DNA of 64,000 nucleotides from Cladorhizidae sp. MBARI D1340-BT2 (GCA_028752905.1 JAQNBH010000009.1:46609165-46673164), one strand, 5' to 3'. Shown: positions 11,301 through 25,267, numbered from the stretch's first letter. Made by a program: numbers and translations. Notes: a model not told the origin generated them from the sequence alone.

Positions 11301-13763
11301 CTAGCTCCTCCTTAGTCTGGTTCACTAGACTAGCTCCTTCTTAGTCTGGTTCACTAGACTAGCTCCTTCTTAGTCTGGCTCACTAGACTAGCTCCTTCTT
11401 AGCCTGGCTCACTAGACTAGCTCCTTCTTAGTCTGGCTCACTAGACTAGCTCCTTCTTAGTCTGGTTCACTAGACTAGCTCCTTCTTAGTCTGGTTCACT
11501 AGACTAGCTCCTTCTTAGTCTGGCTCACTAGACTAGCTCCTTCTTAGTCTGGCTCACTAGACTAGCTCCTTCTTAGTCTGGCTCACTAGACTAGCTCCTT
11601 CTTAGTCTGGCTCACTAGACTAGCTCCTTCTTAGTCTGGTTCACTAGACTAGTTCCTTCTTAGTCTGGCTCACTAGACTAGCTCCTTCTTAGCCTAGCTC
11701 ACTAGACTAGCTCCTTCTTAGTCTGGCTCACTAGACTAGCTCCTTCTTAGTCTGGCTCACTAGACTAGCTCCTTCTTAGTCTGGTTCACTAGACTAGCTC
11801 CTTCTTAGTCTGGTTCACTAGACTAGCTCCTTCTTAGTCTGGCTCACTAGACTAGCTCCTTCTTAGTCTGGCTCACTAGACTAGCTCCTTCTTAGTCTGG
11901 TTCACTAGACTAGCTCCTTCTTAGTCTGGTTCACTAGACTAGCTCCTTCTTAGCCTGGTTCACTAGACTAGCTCCTTCTTAGTCTGGCTCACTAGACTAG
12001 CTCCTTCCTAGCCTGGTTCACTAGACTAGCTCCTTCTTAGTCTGGCTCACTAGACTAGCTCCTTCTTAGTCTGGCTCACTAGACTAGCTCCTTCTTAGTC
12101 TGGTTCACTAGACTAGCTCCTTCTTAGTCTGGTTCACTAGACTAGCTCCTTCTTAGTCTGGCTCACTAGACTAGCTCCTTCTTAGTCTGGCTCACTAGAC
12201 TAGCTCCTTCTTAGTCTGGTTCACTAGACTAGCTCCTTCTTAGTCTGGTTCACTAGACTAGCTCCTTCTTAGTCTGGTTCACTAGACTAGCTCCTTCTTA
12301 GTCTGGCTCACTAGACTAGCTCCTTCTTAGTCTGGCTCACTAGACTAGCTCCTTCTTAGTCTGGTTCACTAGACTAGCTCCTCCTTAGTCTGGTTCACTA
12401 GACTAGCTCCTTCTTAGTCTGGTTCACTAGACTAGCTCCTTCTTAGTCTGGCTCACTAGACTAGCTCCTTCTTAGTCTGGTTCACTAGACTAGCTCCTTC
12501 TTAGTCTGGTTCACTAGACTAGCTCCTTCTTAGTCTGGTTCACTAGACTAGCTCCTTCTTAGCCTGGTTCATTAGACTAGCTCCTTCTTAGTCTGGCTCA
12601 CTAGACTAGCTCCTTCTTAGTCTGGCTCACTAGACTAGCTCCTTCTTAGTCTGGCTCACTAGACTAGCTCCTTCTTAGTCTGGTTCACTAGACTAGCTCC
12701 TTCTTAGTCTGGTTCACTAGACTAGCTCCTTCTTAGTCTGGTTCACTAGACTAGCTCCTTCTTAGCCTGGTTCATTAGACTAGCTCCTTCTTAGTCTGGC
12801 TCACTAGACTAGCTCCTCCTTAGCCTGGCTCACTAGACTAGCTCCTTCTTAGTCTGGTTCACTAGACTAGCTCCTCCTTAGTCTGGTTCACTAGACTAGC
12901 TCCTTCTTAGTCTGGCTCACTAGACTAGCTCCTTCTTAGTCTGGCTCACTAGACTAGCTCCTTCTTAGTCTGGTTCACTAGACTAGCTCCTTCTTAGTCT
13001 GGTTCACTAGACTAGCTCCTTCTTAGTCTGGTTCACTAGACTAGCTCCTTCTTAGTCTGGTTCACTAGACTAGCTCCTACTTAGTCTGGCTCACTAGACT
13101 AGCTCCTTCTTAGTCTGGTTCACTAGACTAGCTCCTTCTTAGTCTGGTTCACTAGACTAGCTCCTTCTTAGTCTGGTTCACTAGACTAGCTCCTCCTTAG
13201 TCTGGTTCACTAGACTAGCTCCTTCTTAGTCTGGTTCACTAGACTAGCTCCTTCTTAGTCTGGTTCACTAGACTAGCTCCTTCTTAGTCTGGTTCACTAG
13301 ACTAGCTCCTCCTTAGTCTGGTTCACTAGACTAGCTCCTCCTTAGTCTGGTTCACTAGACTAGCTCCTTCTTAGCCTGGCTCACTAGACTAGCTCCTTCT
13401 TAGTCTGGCTCACTAGACTAGCTCCTTCTTAGTCTGGTTCACTAGACTAGCTCCTTCTTAGTCTGGTTCACTAGACTAGCTCCTTCTTAGTCTGGTTCAC
13501 TAGACTAGCTCCTTCTTAGTCTGGTTCACTAGACTAGCTCCTACTTAGTCTGGTTCACTAGACTAGCTCCTTCTTAGTCTGGTTCACTAGACTAGCTCCT
13601 TCTTAGTCTGGCTCACTAGACTAGCTCCTTCTTAGTCTGGCTCACTAGACCAGCTCCTTCTTAGTCTGGCTCACTAGACTAGCTCCTTCTTAGTCTGGCT
13701 CACTAGACTAGCTCCTTCTTAGTCTGGCTCACTAGACTAGCTCCTTCTTAGTCTGGTTCACTG
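8360..13763. repeat. Large minisatellite, 29-bp unit, about 185 copies
   Basis: A 5.4-kb array of 29-bp units contains TTCACTAGACTAGCTCCTTC preceded by TAGTCTGG. Nearly all variation is at a few sites: GGTT/GGCT, CTTCTT/CTCCTT/CTTCCT and TAGTC/TAGCC. Each unit can form a hairpin with stem TAGTCT/AGACTA. One partial unit interrupts the phase near 11010. There are stops in all frames and no coding content. Confidence 0.98.
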
Positions 13764-14226
13764 CATGTAGACCAGTTCTTCCTGGTGTCCTGTAGGTTTG
13801 GGTTACTAAGTGCTGGTGTCCTGCAGGTTAGGCTATGAGTGTTGTTGTCCTGCAAGTTGGGGCTAAGGTGTCCTTCAGGTTCGGGCTAGTGAGTGCTGTC
13901 CTGCAGGTTTGGGGTACTAAGTATACTGGTGTCCTGGTTACAAAGTCCTTGTGTCCTGCAGGTTGGGGCTAGTGATACCTGTTGTCCCCAAAGTTGGGGC
14001 TAGTGATTCCTGATGTCCTGTGTTAGGGATAGTGAGTGCTGTCCTGCAGGTATGGTCTAGTGGGTCCTGGTGTTCTGCAGGGTGGGGCTAGTGAGTGCTA
14101 GTGTCCTGTAGGATGGGCTAATGAGTCCTGGTGTCCTGCAGGTTGGGATAAAGCCGGCAATGGGAGGTGTTTGCCTCGCGCAGGAAGCCTGTGTTTATCA
14201 TCTACCTGTCTACATATTAAGTTTAG
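13764..14226. repeat. Degenerate tandem repeat upstream of first TTC28 exon
   Basis: About 10-12 diverged copies of a 30-45-bp unit (13785-14150) contain GTGTCCTGCAGGTTGGGGCT. Many copies carry the acceptor-like CCTGCAG followed by G. Unique sequence follows to 14226, with a short pyrimidine-containing stretch at about 14190-14215. No promoter element is recognised. Confidence 0.8.
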
Positions 14227-14241
14227 AGGGGGTTAGGTGTG

Positions 14242-14427
14242 ATGGATCCTTCGGATGAAGGCGACTTCCTGCACGCCATTGAGCGCTACACAGAGGCCAT
14301 CATTCTCAACAAGAACAACCATATCCTGTTCAGCAATCGCTCGGCCGCTTACGCTCGTGTGGGCAAGTTTGCCGAGGCTCTGCAGGACGCCAAGAGATGT
14401 CACGAGCTGAAGCCTGATTGGCCCAAA
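14242..14427 (+). CDS. TTC28: TTC28-like exon A: first TPR
   Basis: This exon encodes residues 1-62 of the model. A TPR motif covers GDFLHAIERYTEAI and the second helix SNRSAAYARVGKFAEAL, ending in DWPK. This matches the N-terminal TPR of TTC28 and of STI1/TTC-type cochaperones. The donor GTATGT follows at 14428 in phase 0, and joining to exon B restores the family pattern WPK then GFYRLGVA. The ATG at 14242 has an in-frame stop upstream at 14224. An acceptor-like TTAG at 14233-14236 (or TTTAG ending at 14226) could instead make this an internal exon. The first helix looks clipped if the ATG is used, so I suspect an upstream exon. A second possible donor, GTAAGC, lies at 14432. Confidence 0.85.
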
Positions 14428-14479
14428 GTATGTAAGCCTCACACGAGTATGTTCCTGACCATCATGAGCCACACCCACA

Positions 14480-15100
14480 CATCAGGGCTGAGTATGGCTC
14501 CACACATGGGGTGTAGAGTGGCACTATTAGTCCACACATGGGGTGTAGTGTGGCACTATTAGACCACACATGGGTGTAGATTGCACTATTAGCCCACACA
14601 TGAGGTGTAGAGTGGCACTATTAGCCCACACATGGGGTGTAGTCTTACTATTAGCCCACACATGGGGTGTAGAGTGGCACTATTAGCCCACATATGAGGT
14701 GTAGAGTGGCACTATTAGCCCACACATGGGTGTAGATTGCACTATTAGCCCACACATGGGGTGTAGAGTGGCACTATATCCCACACATGGGGTGTAGAGT
14801 GGCAATATTAGCCCACACATGGGGTGTATAGTGGCACTATTATCCCACACATGGGGTGTAGAGTGGCACTATTATCCCACACATGGGGTGTAGAGTGGCA
14901 CTATTAGCCCATACATGGGGTGTAGAGTGGCACTATTATCCCACACATGGGGTGTAGAGTGGCACTATTAGCCCACACACGGGGTGTAGAGTGACACTTG
15001 GTTTTCACATGGGGGTGTAGAGTGGCACTTATCCCACACATGGGGTGTAGAGTGACATTATTAACCCTCACATAGGGGTGTAAAATGTCACTGTTAGCCT
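14480..15100. repeat. Minisatellite, 32-bp unit, about 19 copies (TTC28 intron 1)
   Basis: Units of about 32 bp contain CCCACACATGGGGTGTAGAG and TGGCACTATTAG. They start about 50 bp after the exon A donor and decay toward the 3' end. Degenerate single-base indels are common, so this array looks older than the neighbouring 56-bp array. Confidence 0.93.
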
Positions 15101-15152
15101 ACACACACACCTAATAGCATGCAGGACTTGTCGTAGCCACTAGAGTTAGGGT

Positions 15153-18100
15153 TACCACCAGAATCATGTGCTTGATAGGAGCAGCTGATGACTAGTGTTG
15201 CTCACACTAACCACCAGAATCATGTGCTTGATAGGAGCAGCTGATGACTAGTGTTGCTCACACTAACCACCAGAATCATGTGCTTGATAGGAGCAGCTGA
15301 TGACTAGTGTTGCTCACACTAACCACCAGAATCATGTGCTTGATAGGAGCAGCTGATGACTAGTGTTGCTCACACTAACCACCAGAATCATGTGCTTGAT
15401 AGGAGCAGCTGATGACTAGTGCTGCTCACACTAACCACCAGAATCATGTGCTTGATAGGAGTAGCTGATGACTAGTGTTGCTCACACTAACCACCAGAAT
15501 CATGTGCTTGATAGGAGCAGCTGATGACTAGTGTTGCTCACACTAACCACCAGAATCATGTGCTTGATAGGAGCAGCTGATGACTAGTGTTGCTCACACT
15601 AACCACCAGAATCATGTGCTTGATAGGAGCAGCTGATGACTAGTGTTGCTCACACTAACCACCAGAATCATGTGCTTGATAGGAGCAGCTGATGACTAGT
15701 GTTGCTCACACTAACCACCAGAATCATGTGCTTGATAGGAGCAGCTGATGACTAGTGTTGCTCACACTAACCACCAGAATCATGTGCTTGATAGGAGCAG
15801 CTGATGACTAGTGTTGCTCACACTAACCACCAGAATCATGTGCTTGATAGGAGCAGCTGATGACTAGTGTTGCTCACACTAACCACCAGAATCATGTGCT
15901 TGATAGGAGCAGCTGATGACTAGTGTTGCTCACACTAACCACCAGAATCATGTGCTTGATAGGAGCAGCTGATGACTAGTGTTGCTCACACTAACCACCA
16001 GAATCATGTGCTTGATAGGAGCAGCTGATGACTAGTGTTGCTCACACTAACCACCAGAATCATGTGCTTGATAGGAGCAGCTGATGACTAGTGTTGCTCA
16101 CACTAACCACCAGAATCATGTGCTTGATAGGAGCAGCTGATGACTAGTGTTGCTCACACTAACCACCAGAATCATGTGCTTGATAGGAGCAGCTGATGAC
16201 TAGTGTTGCTCACACTAACCACCAGAATCATGTGCTTGATAGGAGCAGCTGATGACTAGTGTTGCTCACACTAACCACCAGAATCATGTGCTTGATAGGA
16301 GCAGCTGATGACTAGTGTTGCTCACACTAACCACCAGAATCATGTGCTTGATAGGAGCAGCTGATGACTAGTGTTGCTCACACTAACCACCAGAATCATG
16401 TGCTTGATAGGAGCAGCTGATGACTAGTGTTGCTCACACTAACCACCAGAATCATGTGCTTGATAGGAGCAGCTGATGACTAGTGTTGCTCACACTAACC
16501 ACCAGAATCATGTGCTTGATAGGAGCAGCTGATGACTAGTGTTGCTCACACTAACCACCAGAATCATGTGCTTGATAGGAGCAGCTGATGACTAGTGTTG
16601 CTCACACTAACCACCAGAATCATGTGCTTGATAGGAGCAGCTGATGACTAGTGTTGCTCACACTAACCACCAGAATCATGTGCTTGATAGGAGCAGCTGA
16701 TGACTAGTGTTGCTCACACTAACCACCAGAATCATGTGCTTGATAGGAGCAGCTGATGACTAGTGTTGCTCACACTAACCACCAGAATCATGTGCTTGAT
16801 AGGAGCAGCTGATGACTAGTGTTGCTCACACTAACCACCAGAATCATGTGCTTGATAGGAGCAGCTGATGACTAGTGTTGCTCACACTAACCACCAGAAT
16901 CATGTGCTTGATAGGAGCAGCTGATGACTAGTGTTGCTCACACTAACCACCAGAATCATGTGCTTGATAGAGCAGCTGATGACNNNNNNNNNNNNNNNNN
17001 NNNNNNNNNNNNNNNNNNNNNNNNNNNNNNNNNNNNNNNNNNNNNNNNNNNNNNNNNNNNNNNNNNNNNNNNNNNNNNNNNNNAACCACCAGAATCATGT
17101 GCTTGATAGGAGCAGCTGATGACTAGTGTTGCTCACACTAACCACCAGAATCATGTGCTTGATAGGAGCAGCTGATGACTAGTGTTGCTCACACTAACCA
17201 CCAGAATCATGTGCTTGATAGGAGCAGCTGATGACTAGTGTTGCTCACACTAACCACCAGAATCATGCGCTTGATAGGAGCAGCTGATGACTAGTGTTGC
17301 TCACACTAACCACCAGAATCATGCGCTTGATAGGAGCAGCTGATGACTAGTGTTGCTCACACTAACACCAGAATCATGTGCTTGATAGGAGCAGCTGATG
17401 ACTAGTGTTGCTCACACTAACCACCAGAACCATGTGCTTGATAGGAGCAGCTGATGACTAGTGTTGCTCACACTAACCACCAGAACCATGTGCTTGATAG
17501 GAGCAGCTGATGACTAGTGTGCTCACACTAACCACCAGAATCATGTGCTTGATAGGAGCATCTGATGACTAGTGTTGCTCACACTAACCACCAGAATCAT
17601 GTGCTTGATAGGAGCAGCTGATGACTAGTGCTGCTCACACTAACCACCAGAATCATGTGCTTGATAGGAGCAGCTGATGACTAGTGCTGCTCACACTAAC
17701 CACCAGAATCATGTGCTTGATAGGAGCAGCTGATGACTAGTGTTGCTCACACTAACCACCAGAATCATGTGCTTGATAGGAGCAGCTGATGACTAGTGTT
17801 GCTCACACTAACCACCAGAATCATGTGCTTGATAGGTGCAGCTGATGACTAGTGTTGCTCACACTAACCACCAGAATCATGTGCTTGATAGGAGCAGCTG
17901 ATGACTAGTGTTGCTCACACTAACCACCAGAATCATGTGCTTGATAGGAGCAGCTGATGACTAGTGTTGCTCACACTAACCACCAGAATCATGTGCTTGA
18001 TAGGAGTAGCTGATGACTAGTGTTGCTCACACTAACCACCAGAATCATGTGCTTGATAGGAGCAGCTGATGACTAGTGTTGCTCACACTAACCACCAGAA

Positions 18101-21100
18101 TCATGTGCTTGATAGGAGCAGCTGATGACTAGTGTTGCTCACACTAACCACCAGAATCATGTGCTTGATAGGAGCAGCTGATGACTAGTGTTGCTCACAC
18201 TAACCACCAGAATCATGTGCTTGATAGGAGTAGCTGATGACTAGTGTTGCTCACACTAACCACCAGAATCATGTGCTTGATAGGAGCAGCTGATGACTAG
18301 TGCTGCTCACACTAACCACCAGAATCATGTGCTTGATAGGAGCAGCTGATGACTAGTGTTGCTCACACTAACCACCAGAATCATGTGCTTGATAGGAGCA
18401 GCTGATGACTAGTGTTGCTCACACTAACCACCAGAATCATGTGCTTGATAGGAGCAGCTGATGACTAGTGTTGCTCACACTAACCACCAGAATCATGTGC
18501 TTGATAGGAGCAGCTGATGGACTAGTGTTGCTCACACTAACCACCAGAATCATGTGCTTGATAGGAGCAGCTGATGACTAGTGTTGCTCACACTAACCAC
18601 CAGAATCATGTGCTTGATAGGAGCAGCTGATGACTAGTGTTGCTCACACTAACCACCAGAATCATGTGCTTGATAGGAGCAGCTGATGACTAGTGTTGCT
18701 CACACTAACCACCAGAATCATGTGCTTGATAGGAGCAGCTGATGACTAGTGTTGCTCACACTAACCACCAGAATCATGTGCTTGATAGGAGCAGCTGATG
18801 ACTAGTGTTGCTCACACTAACCACCAGAATCATGTGCTTGATAGGAGCAGCTGATGACTAGTGTTGCTCACACTAACCACCAGAATCATGTGCTTGATAG
18901 GAGCAGCTGATGACTAGTGTTGCTCACACTAACCACCAGAATCATGTGCTTGATAGGAGCAGCTGATGACTAGTGTTGCTCACACTAACCACCAGAATCA
19001 TGTGCTTGATAGGAGCAGCTGATGACTAGTGTTGCTCACACTAACCACCAGAATCATGTGCTTGATAGGAGTAGCTGATGACTAGTGTTGCTCACACTAA
19101 CCACCAGAATCATGTGCTTGATAGGAGCAGCTGATGACTAGTGTTGCTCACACTAACCACCAGAATCATGTGCTTGATAGGAGCAGCTGATGACTAGTGT
19201 TGCTCACACTAACCACCAGAATCATGTGCTTGATAGGAGCAGCTGATGACTAGTGTTGCTCACACTAACCACCAGAATCATGTGCTTGATAGGAGCAGCT
19301 GATGACTAGTGTTGCTCACACTAACCACCAGAATCATGTGCTTGATAGGAGCAGCTGATGACTAGTGTTGCTCACACTAACCACCAGAATCATGTGCTTG
19401 ATAGGAGCAGCTGATGACTAGTGTTGCTCACACTAACCACCAGAATCATGTGCTTGATAGGAGCAGCTGATGACTAGTGTTGCTCACACTAACCACCAGA
19501 ATCATGTGCTTGATAGGAGCAGCTGATGACTAGTGTTGCTCACACTAACCACCAGAATCATGTGCTTGATAGGAGCAGCTGATGACTAGTGTTGCTCACA
19601 CTAACCACCAGAATCATGTGCTTGATAGGAGCAGCTGATGACTAGTGTTGCTCACACTAACCACCAGAATCATGTGCTTGATAGGAGCAGCTGATGACTA
19701 GTGTTGCTCACACTAACCACCAGAATCATGTGCTTGATAGGAGCAGCTGATGACTAGTGTTGCTCACACTAACCACCAGAATCATGTGCTTGATAGGAGC
19801 AGCTGATGACTAGTGTTGCTCACACTAACCACCAGAATCATGTGCTTGATAGGAGCAGCTGATGACTAGTGCTGCTCACACTAACCACCAGAATCATGTG
19901 CTTGATAGGAGCAGCTGATGACTAGTGCTGCTCACACTAACCACCAGAATCATGTGCTTGATAGGAGCAGCTGATGACTAGTGTTGCTCACACTAACCAC
20001 CAGAATCATGTGCTTGATAGGAGCAGCTGATGACTAGTGTTGCTCACACTAACCACCAGAATCATGTGCTTGATAGGAGCAGCTGATGACTAGTGTTGCT
20101 CACACTAACCACCAGAATCATGTGCTTGATAGGAGCAGCTGATGACTAGTGTTGCTCACACTAACCACCAGAATCATGTCGCTTGATAGGAGCAGCTGAT
20201 GACTAGTGTTGCTCACACTAACCACCAGAATCATGTGCTTGATAGGAGCAGCTGATGACTAGTGTTGCTCACACTAACCACCAGAATCATGTGCTTGATA
20301 GGAGCAGCTGATGACTAGTGTTGCTCACACTAACCACCAGAATCATGTGCTTGATAGGAGCAGCTGATGACTAGTGTTGCTCAGCACTGAACCACCAGAA
20401 TCATGTGCTTGATAGGAGCAGCTGATGACTAGTGTTGCCTCGCACTGACCACCAGAATCATGTGCTTGATAGGAGCAGCTGATGACTAGTGTTGCTCGCA
20501 CTAACCACCAGAATCATGTGCTTGATAGGAGCAGCTGATGACTAGTGTTGCTCGCACTAACCACCAGAATCATGTGCTTGATAGGAGCAGCTGATGACTA
20601 GTGTTGCTCACACTAACCACCAGAATCATGTGCTTGATAGGAGCAGCTGATGACTAGTGTTGCTCACACTAACCACCAGAATCATGTGCTTGATAGGAGC
20701 AGCTGATGACTAGTGTTGCTCACACTAACCACCAGAATCATGTGCTTGATAGGAGCAGCTGATGACTAGTGTTGCTCACACTAACCACCAGAATCATGTG
20801 CTTGATAGGAGTAGCTGATGACTAGTGTTGCTCACACTAACCACCAGAATCATGTGCTTGATAGGAGCAGCTGATGACTAGTGTTGCTCACACTAACCAC
20901 CAGAATCATGTGCTTGATAGGAGCAGCTGATGACTAGTGTTGCTCGCACTGACCACCAGAATCATGTGCTTGATAGAGCAGCTGATGACTAGTGTTGCTC
21001 GCACATGACCACCAGAATCATGTGCTTGATAGGAGCAGCTGATGACTAGTGTTGCTCGCACTGACCACCAGAATCATGTGCTTGATAGGAGCAGCTGATG

Positions 21101-24100
21101 ACTAGTGTTGCTCGCACTGACCACCAGAATCATGTGCTTGATAGGAGCAGCTGATGACTAGTGTTGCTCGCACTAACCACCAGAATCATGTGCTTGATAG
21201 GAGCAGCTGATGACTAGTGTTGCTCACACTAACCACCAGAATAATGTGCTTGATAGGAGCAGCTGATGACTAGTGTTGCTCACACTAACCACCAGAATAA
21301 TGTGCTTGATAGGAGCAGCTGATGACTAGTGTTGCTCACACTAACCACCAGAATCATGTGCTTGATAGGAGCAGCTGATGACTAGTGTTGCTCACACTAA
21401 CCACCAGAATCATGTGCTTGATAGGAGCAGCTGATGACTAGTGTTGCTCACACTAACCACCAGAATCATGTGCTTGATAGGAGCAGCTGATGACTAGTGT
21501 TGCTCACACTAACCACCAGAATCATGTGCTTGATAGGAGCAGCTGATGACTAGTGTTGCTCACACTAACCACCAGAATCATGTGCTTGATAGGAGTAGCT
21601 GATGACTAGTGTTGCTCACACTAACCACCAGAATCATGTGCTTGATAGGAGCAGCTGATGACTAGTGTTGCTCACACTAACCACCAGAATCATGTGCTTG
21701 ATAGGAGCAGCTGATGACTAGTGTTGCTCACACTAACCACCAGAATCATGTGCTTGATAGGAGCAGCTGATGACTAGTGTTGCTCACACTAACCACCAGA
21801 ATCATGTGCTTGATAGGAGCAGCTGATGACTAGTGTTGCTCACACTAACCACCAGAATCATGTGCTTGATAGGAGCAGCTGATGACTAGTGTTGCTCACA
21901 CTAACCACCAGAATCATGTGCTTGATAGGAGCAGCTGATGACTAGTGTTGCTCACACTAACCACCAGAATCATGCGCTTGATAGGAGCAGCTGATGACTA
22001 GTGTTGCTCACACTAACCACCAGAATCATGCGCTTGATAGGAGCAGCTGATGACTAGTGTTGCTCACACTAACCACCAGAATCATGTGCTTGATAGGAGC
22101 AGCTGATGACTAGTGTTGCTCACACTAACCACCAGAATCATGTGCTTGATAGGAGCAGCTGATGACTAGTGTTGCTCACACTAACCACCAGAATCATGTG
22201 CTTGATAGGAGCAGCTGATGACTAGTGTTGCTCACACTAACCACCAGAATCATGTGCTTGATAGGAGCAGCTGATGACTAGTGTTGCTCACACTAACCAC
22301 CAGAATCATGTGCTTGATAGGAGCAGCTGATGACTAGTGTTGCTCACACTAACCACCAGAATCATGTGCTTGATAGGAGCAGCTGATGACTAGTGTTGCT
22401 CACACTAACCACCAGAATCATGTGCTTGATAGGAGCAGCTGATGACTAGTGTTGCTCACACTAACCACCAGAATCATGTGCTTGATAGGAGCAGCTGATG
22501 ACTAGTGTTGCTCACACTAACCACCAGAATCATGTGCTTGATAGGAGCAGCTGATGACTAGTGTTGCTCACACTAACCACCAGAATCATGTGCTTGATAG
22601 GAGCAGCTGATGACTAGTGTTGCTCACACTAACCACCAGAATCATGTGCTTGATAGGAGCAGCTGATGACTAGTGTTGCTCACACTAACCACCAGAATCA
22701 TGTGCTTGATAGGAGCAGCTGATGACTAGTGTTGCTCACACTAACCACCAGAATCATGTGCTTGATAGGAGCAGCTGATGACTAGTGTTGCTCACACTAA
22801 CCACCAGAATCATGTGCTTGATAGGAGCAGCTGATGACTAGTGTTGCTCACACTAACCACCAGAATCATGTGCTTGATAGGAGCAGCTGATGACTAGTGC
22901 TGCTCACACTAACCACCAGAATCATGTGCTTGATAGGAGCAGCTGATGACTAGTGTTGCTCACACTAACCACCAGAATCATGTGCTTGATAGGAGCAGCT
23001 GATGACTAGTGTTGCTCACACTAACCACCAGAATCATGCGCTTGATAGGAGCAGCTGATGACTAGTGTTGCTCACACTAACCACCAGAATCATGTGCTTG
23101 ATAGGAGCAGCTGATGACTAGTGTTGCTCACACTAACCACCAGAATCATGTGCTTGATAGGAGCAGCTGATGACTAGTGCTGCTCACACTAACCACCAGA
23201 ATCATGTGCTTGATAGGAGCAGCTGATGACTAGTGCTGCTCACACTAACCACCAGAATCATGTGCTTGATAGGAGCAGCTGATGACTAGTGTTGCTCACA
23301 CTAACCACCAGAATCATGTGCTTGATAGGAGCAGCTGATGACTAGTGTTGCTCACACTAACCACCAGAATCATGTGCTTGATAGGAGCAGCTGATGACTA
23401 GTGTTGCTCACACTAACCACCAGAATCATGTGCTTGATAGGAGCAGCTGATGACTAGTGTTGCTCACACTAACCACCAGAATCATGTGCTTGATAGGAGC
23501 AGCTGATGACTAGTGTTGCTCACACTAACCACCAGAATCATGTGCTTGATAGGAGCAGCTGATGACTAGTGTTGCTCACACTAACCACCAGAATCATGTG
23601 CTTGATAGGAGCAGCTGATGACTAGTGTTGCTCACACTAACCACCAGAATCATGTGCTTGATAGGAGCAGCTGATGACTAGTGTTGCTCACACTAACCAC
23701 CAGAATCATGTGCTTGATAGGAGCAGCTGATGACTAGTGTTGCTCACACTAACCACCAGAATCATGTGCTTGATAGGAGCAGCTGATGACTAGTGTTGCT
23801 CACACTAACCACCAGAATCATGTGCTTGATAGGAGCAGCTGATGACTAGTGCTGCTCACACTAACCACCAGAATCATGTGCTTGATAGGAGCAGCTGATG
23901 ACTAGTGTTGCTCACACTAACCACCAGAATCATGTGCTTGATAGGTGCAGCTGATGACTAGTGTTGCTCACACTAACCACCAGAATCATGTGCTTGATAG
24001 GAGCAGCTGATGACTAGTGTTGCTCACACTAACCACCAGAATCATGTGCTTGATAGGAGCAGCTGATGACTAGTGTTGCTCACACTAACCACCAGAATCA

Positions 24101-24761
24101 TGCGCTTGATAGGAGCAGCTGATGACTAGTGTTGCTCACACTAACCACCAGAATCATGTGCTTGATAGGAGCAGCTGATGACTAGTGTTGCTCACACTAA
24201 CCACCAGAATCATGTGCTTGATAGGAGCAGCTGATGACTAGTGTTGCTCACACTAACCACCAGAATCATGTGCTTGATAGGAGCAGCTGATGACTAGTGT
24301 TGCTCACACTAACCACCAGAATCATGTGCTTGATAGGAGCAGCTGATGACTAGTGTTGCTCACACTAACCACCAGAATCATGTGCTTGATAGGAGCAGCT
24401 GATGACTAGTGCTGCTCACACTAACCACCAGAATCATGTGCTTGATAGGAGCAGCTGATGACTAGTGTTGCTCACACTAACCACCAGAATCATGTGCTTG
24501 ATAGGAGCAGCTGATGACTAGTGTTGCTCACACTAACCACCAGAATCATGTGCTTGATAGGAGCAGCTGATGACTAGTGTTGCTCACACTAACCACCAGA
24601 ATCATGTGCTTGATAGGAGCAGCTGATGACTAGTGTTGCTCACACTAACCACCAGAATCATGTGCTTGATAGGAGCAGCTGATGACTAGTGTTGCTCACA
24701 CTAACCACCAGAATCATGTGCTTGATAGGAGCAGCTGATGACTAGTGTTGCTCACACTAAC
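15153..24761. repeat. Very large minisatellite, 56-bp unit, about 171 copies (TTC28 intron 1)
   Basis: A 9.6-kb array of highly uniform 56-bp units contains CACCAGAATCATGTGCTTGA and GATGACTAGTGTTGCTCAC. Variants (ATGCGC, GAGTAG, GTGCTG) recur in small clusters. From about 20,380 to 21,170 many units read CGCACTGACC and several carry one-base indels. The array includes a 100-N gap, so the true length is unknown. Each unit has a branch-point-like CACTAAC followed by CACCAG. Confidence 0.98.
16984..17083. other. Assembly gap, exactly 100 N
   Basis: One hundred consecutive N lie inside the 56-bp array, in mid unit. The round number suggests a placeholder of unknown true size. The unit just before the gap has a one-base deletion (GATAGAGCAG), consistent with a low-quality contig end. 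Confidence 0.99.
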
Positions 24762-25267
24762 TTGCCCTATTATTTACTGAGGCTTATTTACTGAGGCTTC
24801 TCAGTTTAGACCAAGTAAGCTATTGATCAAGTCTTCCATGTGGCCCGAGCAAGTGCTGAGCCTTCCATGGAACTCCATGCAAATCTTTGCCTGATGCACC
24901 GACTACTTCACAACTTCATCTCTTCCCCTGCACTCTCAACTTCATCTCTTCCCCTCCACTCTCAACTTCATCTCTTCCCCTCCACTCTCAACTTCATCTC
25001 TTCCCCTCCACTCTCAACTTCATCTCTTCCCCTGTACTCTCAACTTCATCTCTTCCCCTCCACTCTCAACTTCATCTCTTCCCCTCCACTCTCAACTTCA
25101 TCTCTTCCCCTCCACTCTCAACTTCATCTCTTCCCCTCCACTCTCAACTTCATCTCTTCCCCTCCACTCTCAACTTCATCTCTTCCCCTGTACTCTCAAC
25201 TTCATCTCTTCCCCTGCACTTGCAACTTCCCTTGCATATATGTGATGTATGCTTGCACTGATTGTAG
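24762..25267. repeat. Pyrimidine-rich 26-bp minisatellite before exon B
   Basis: About twelve 26-bp units at 24,916-25,225 contain CTCTCAACTTCATCTCTTCC. The last unit ends about 40 bp before the exon B acceptor, so the array is a series of pyrimidine tracts directly upstream of a used 3' splice site. The frames read as Ser/Leu/His-rich peptides and are not real. Bases 24,762-24,915 are unique. Confidence 0.93.

Noticed and set aside
15153..24761. Possible CRISPR-like array or centromeric satellite
   Set aside because: Whole units are repeated with no unique spacers, so it is not CRISPR. The array lies within an intron of a conserved gene and many unrelated arrays are nearby, so it is not a centromere.
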